A DNA stretch of 64,000 bases, taken from JABWCK01 sp043822385. GTDB taxonomy: Archaea > Micrarchaeota > Micrarchaeia > Norongarragalinales > Norongarragalinaceae. The stretch's first letter is position 1; every line of letters begins with the position of its first letter. Below the pieces are notes generated by a model that searched no databases, was not told the origin of the DNA, and saw only the letters and a list, made by a program, of their open reading frames with translations. Where the stretch lies: positions 1 through 64,000 of the forward strand of contig JBDRBT010000015.1 of the NCBI GenBank assembly GCA_043822385.1, given 5' to 3'. Shown here piece by piece: positions 63,887-64,000 of this stretch. The translations under genes and the position numbers were made by a program.

Positions 63887-64000
63887 AATTTTGTTGCGAC
63901 CCACAATCGCGAGGTTGTGGAAAAAATTTGCTATATGCTGGAATCACCCGTGCATCTTGAATTGGTAACGATTCAAGTGGGGTAAATCAGCAGGGAAGTC
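63887..64000 (+). other. Group I intron in 16S rRNA (5' part), truncated by the window end
   Basis: 5' splice site follows U equivalent to E. coli U1498. P1: exon GTCGT (63882-63886) pairs with GCGAC (63896-63900), ending in the required U-G wobble. P2: CCACAA (63901-63906)/TTGTGG (63915-63920). P4: TGCTG (63936-63940)/CAGCA (63988-63992). P5: ACCC (63946-63949)/GGGT (63980-63983), topped by CTTGAAT (63956-63962)/ATTCAAG (63971-63977). TTTGCTATATGCTGGAA and AATCAGCAGGGAAG match the P and Q elements of group I introns. The remaining core (P6-P9) and 3' splice site are beyond 64000. Confidence 0.88.

Overview
The window is archaeal chromosome, probably from an uncultivated DPANN-type lineage. 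The case for an archaeon rests on the gene set: geranylgeranylglyceryl phosphate synthase, geranylgeranyl reductase, DnaG-type primase, RPA, prefoldin alpha, aIF6, ribosomal proteins L31e, L39e and S19e, a PDCD5-like protein, RNase P component 4, a two-subunit GMP synthase, archaeal ThrRS, Hjc, Pth2 and deoxyhypusine synthase. The 16S rRNA ending the window also looks archaeal. The DPANN placement is inference from many short, tightly packed genes, numerous RNA introns and cell-surface proteins with C-terminal membrane anchors. The DNA is AT-rich. Many genes start with TTG preceded closely by a GGTGAT Shine-Dalgarno.

Layout. 1-9.5 kb: surface protein, MgtC-like transporter, lipid enzyme, RPA, AsnRS, VIT-type transporter, Pth2, Hjc. 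9.5-10.6 kb: an aspartate racemase-like gene of atypical composition between structured spacers that share an imperfect direct repeat. 10.6-15 kb: CBS protein, small Toprim protein, DnaG, and a LonB-like AAA+ ATPase lacking its protease domain. 15-19.3 kb: tRNA-Val (D-loop intron), tRNA-Phe, a transglutaminase-like exoprotein, tRNA-Gly and a small accessory islet (B3/B4 protein, methyltransferase). 21.4-26 kb: UDP-GlcNAc operon (glmS, GlmU-like, degenerate Nudix, GlmM-like). 26-28.7 kb: the two GMP synthase subunits with an unknown gene between them. 30.7-32.6 kb: a membrane-AdoMetDC fusion coupled to deoxyhypusine synthase. 39.2-33.7 kb (minus strand): a translation/secretion operon S19e-PDCD5-L39e-L31e-aIF6-prefoldin-FtsY-AlaX-MFS. 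39.3-45 kb: envelope proteins, TrmB regulator, AsnRS-like asparagine synthetase, RNase P subunit, tRNA-Ile(UAU) with two introns. 45-50 kb: a sugar-nucleotide and glycosyltransferase cluster with a ribbon-helix-helix protein fused to a degenerate nucleotidyltransferase. 50-56 kb: isoprenoid genes and a type IV pilus-like ATPase with a split membrane platform. 56-62 kb: tRNA-Leu, cold-shock protein, DUF4091 protein and housekeeping enzymes. 62-64 kb: the 16S rRNA gene, which is cut off by the window end.

The most striking theme is interruption of RNA genes. The 16S gene has an AU-rich insertion of about 181 nt in the universally conserved 790 loop. It also has the start of a group I intron placed after the residue equivalent to E. 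coli U1498; P1, P2, P4 and P5 can be paired by hand. Two tRNA genes carry introns, one in the D-loop and one apparently with two introns and a rare UAU anticodon. A second theme is perfect palindromes or hairpins at predicted transcript starts and in leaders (surface protein, S19e operon, AdoMetDC operon, glmS operon, rRNA operon).
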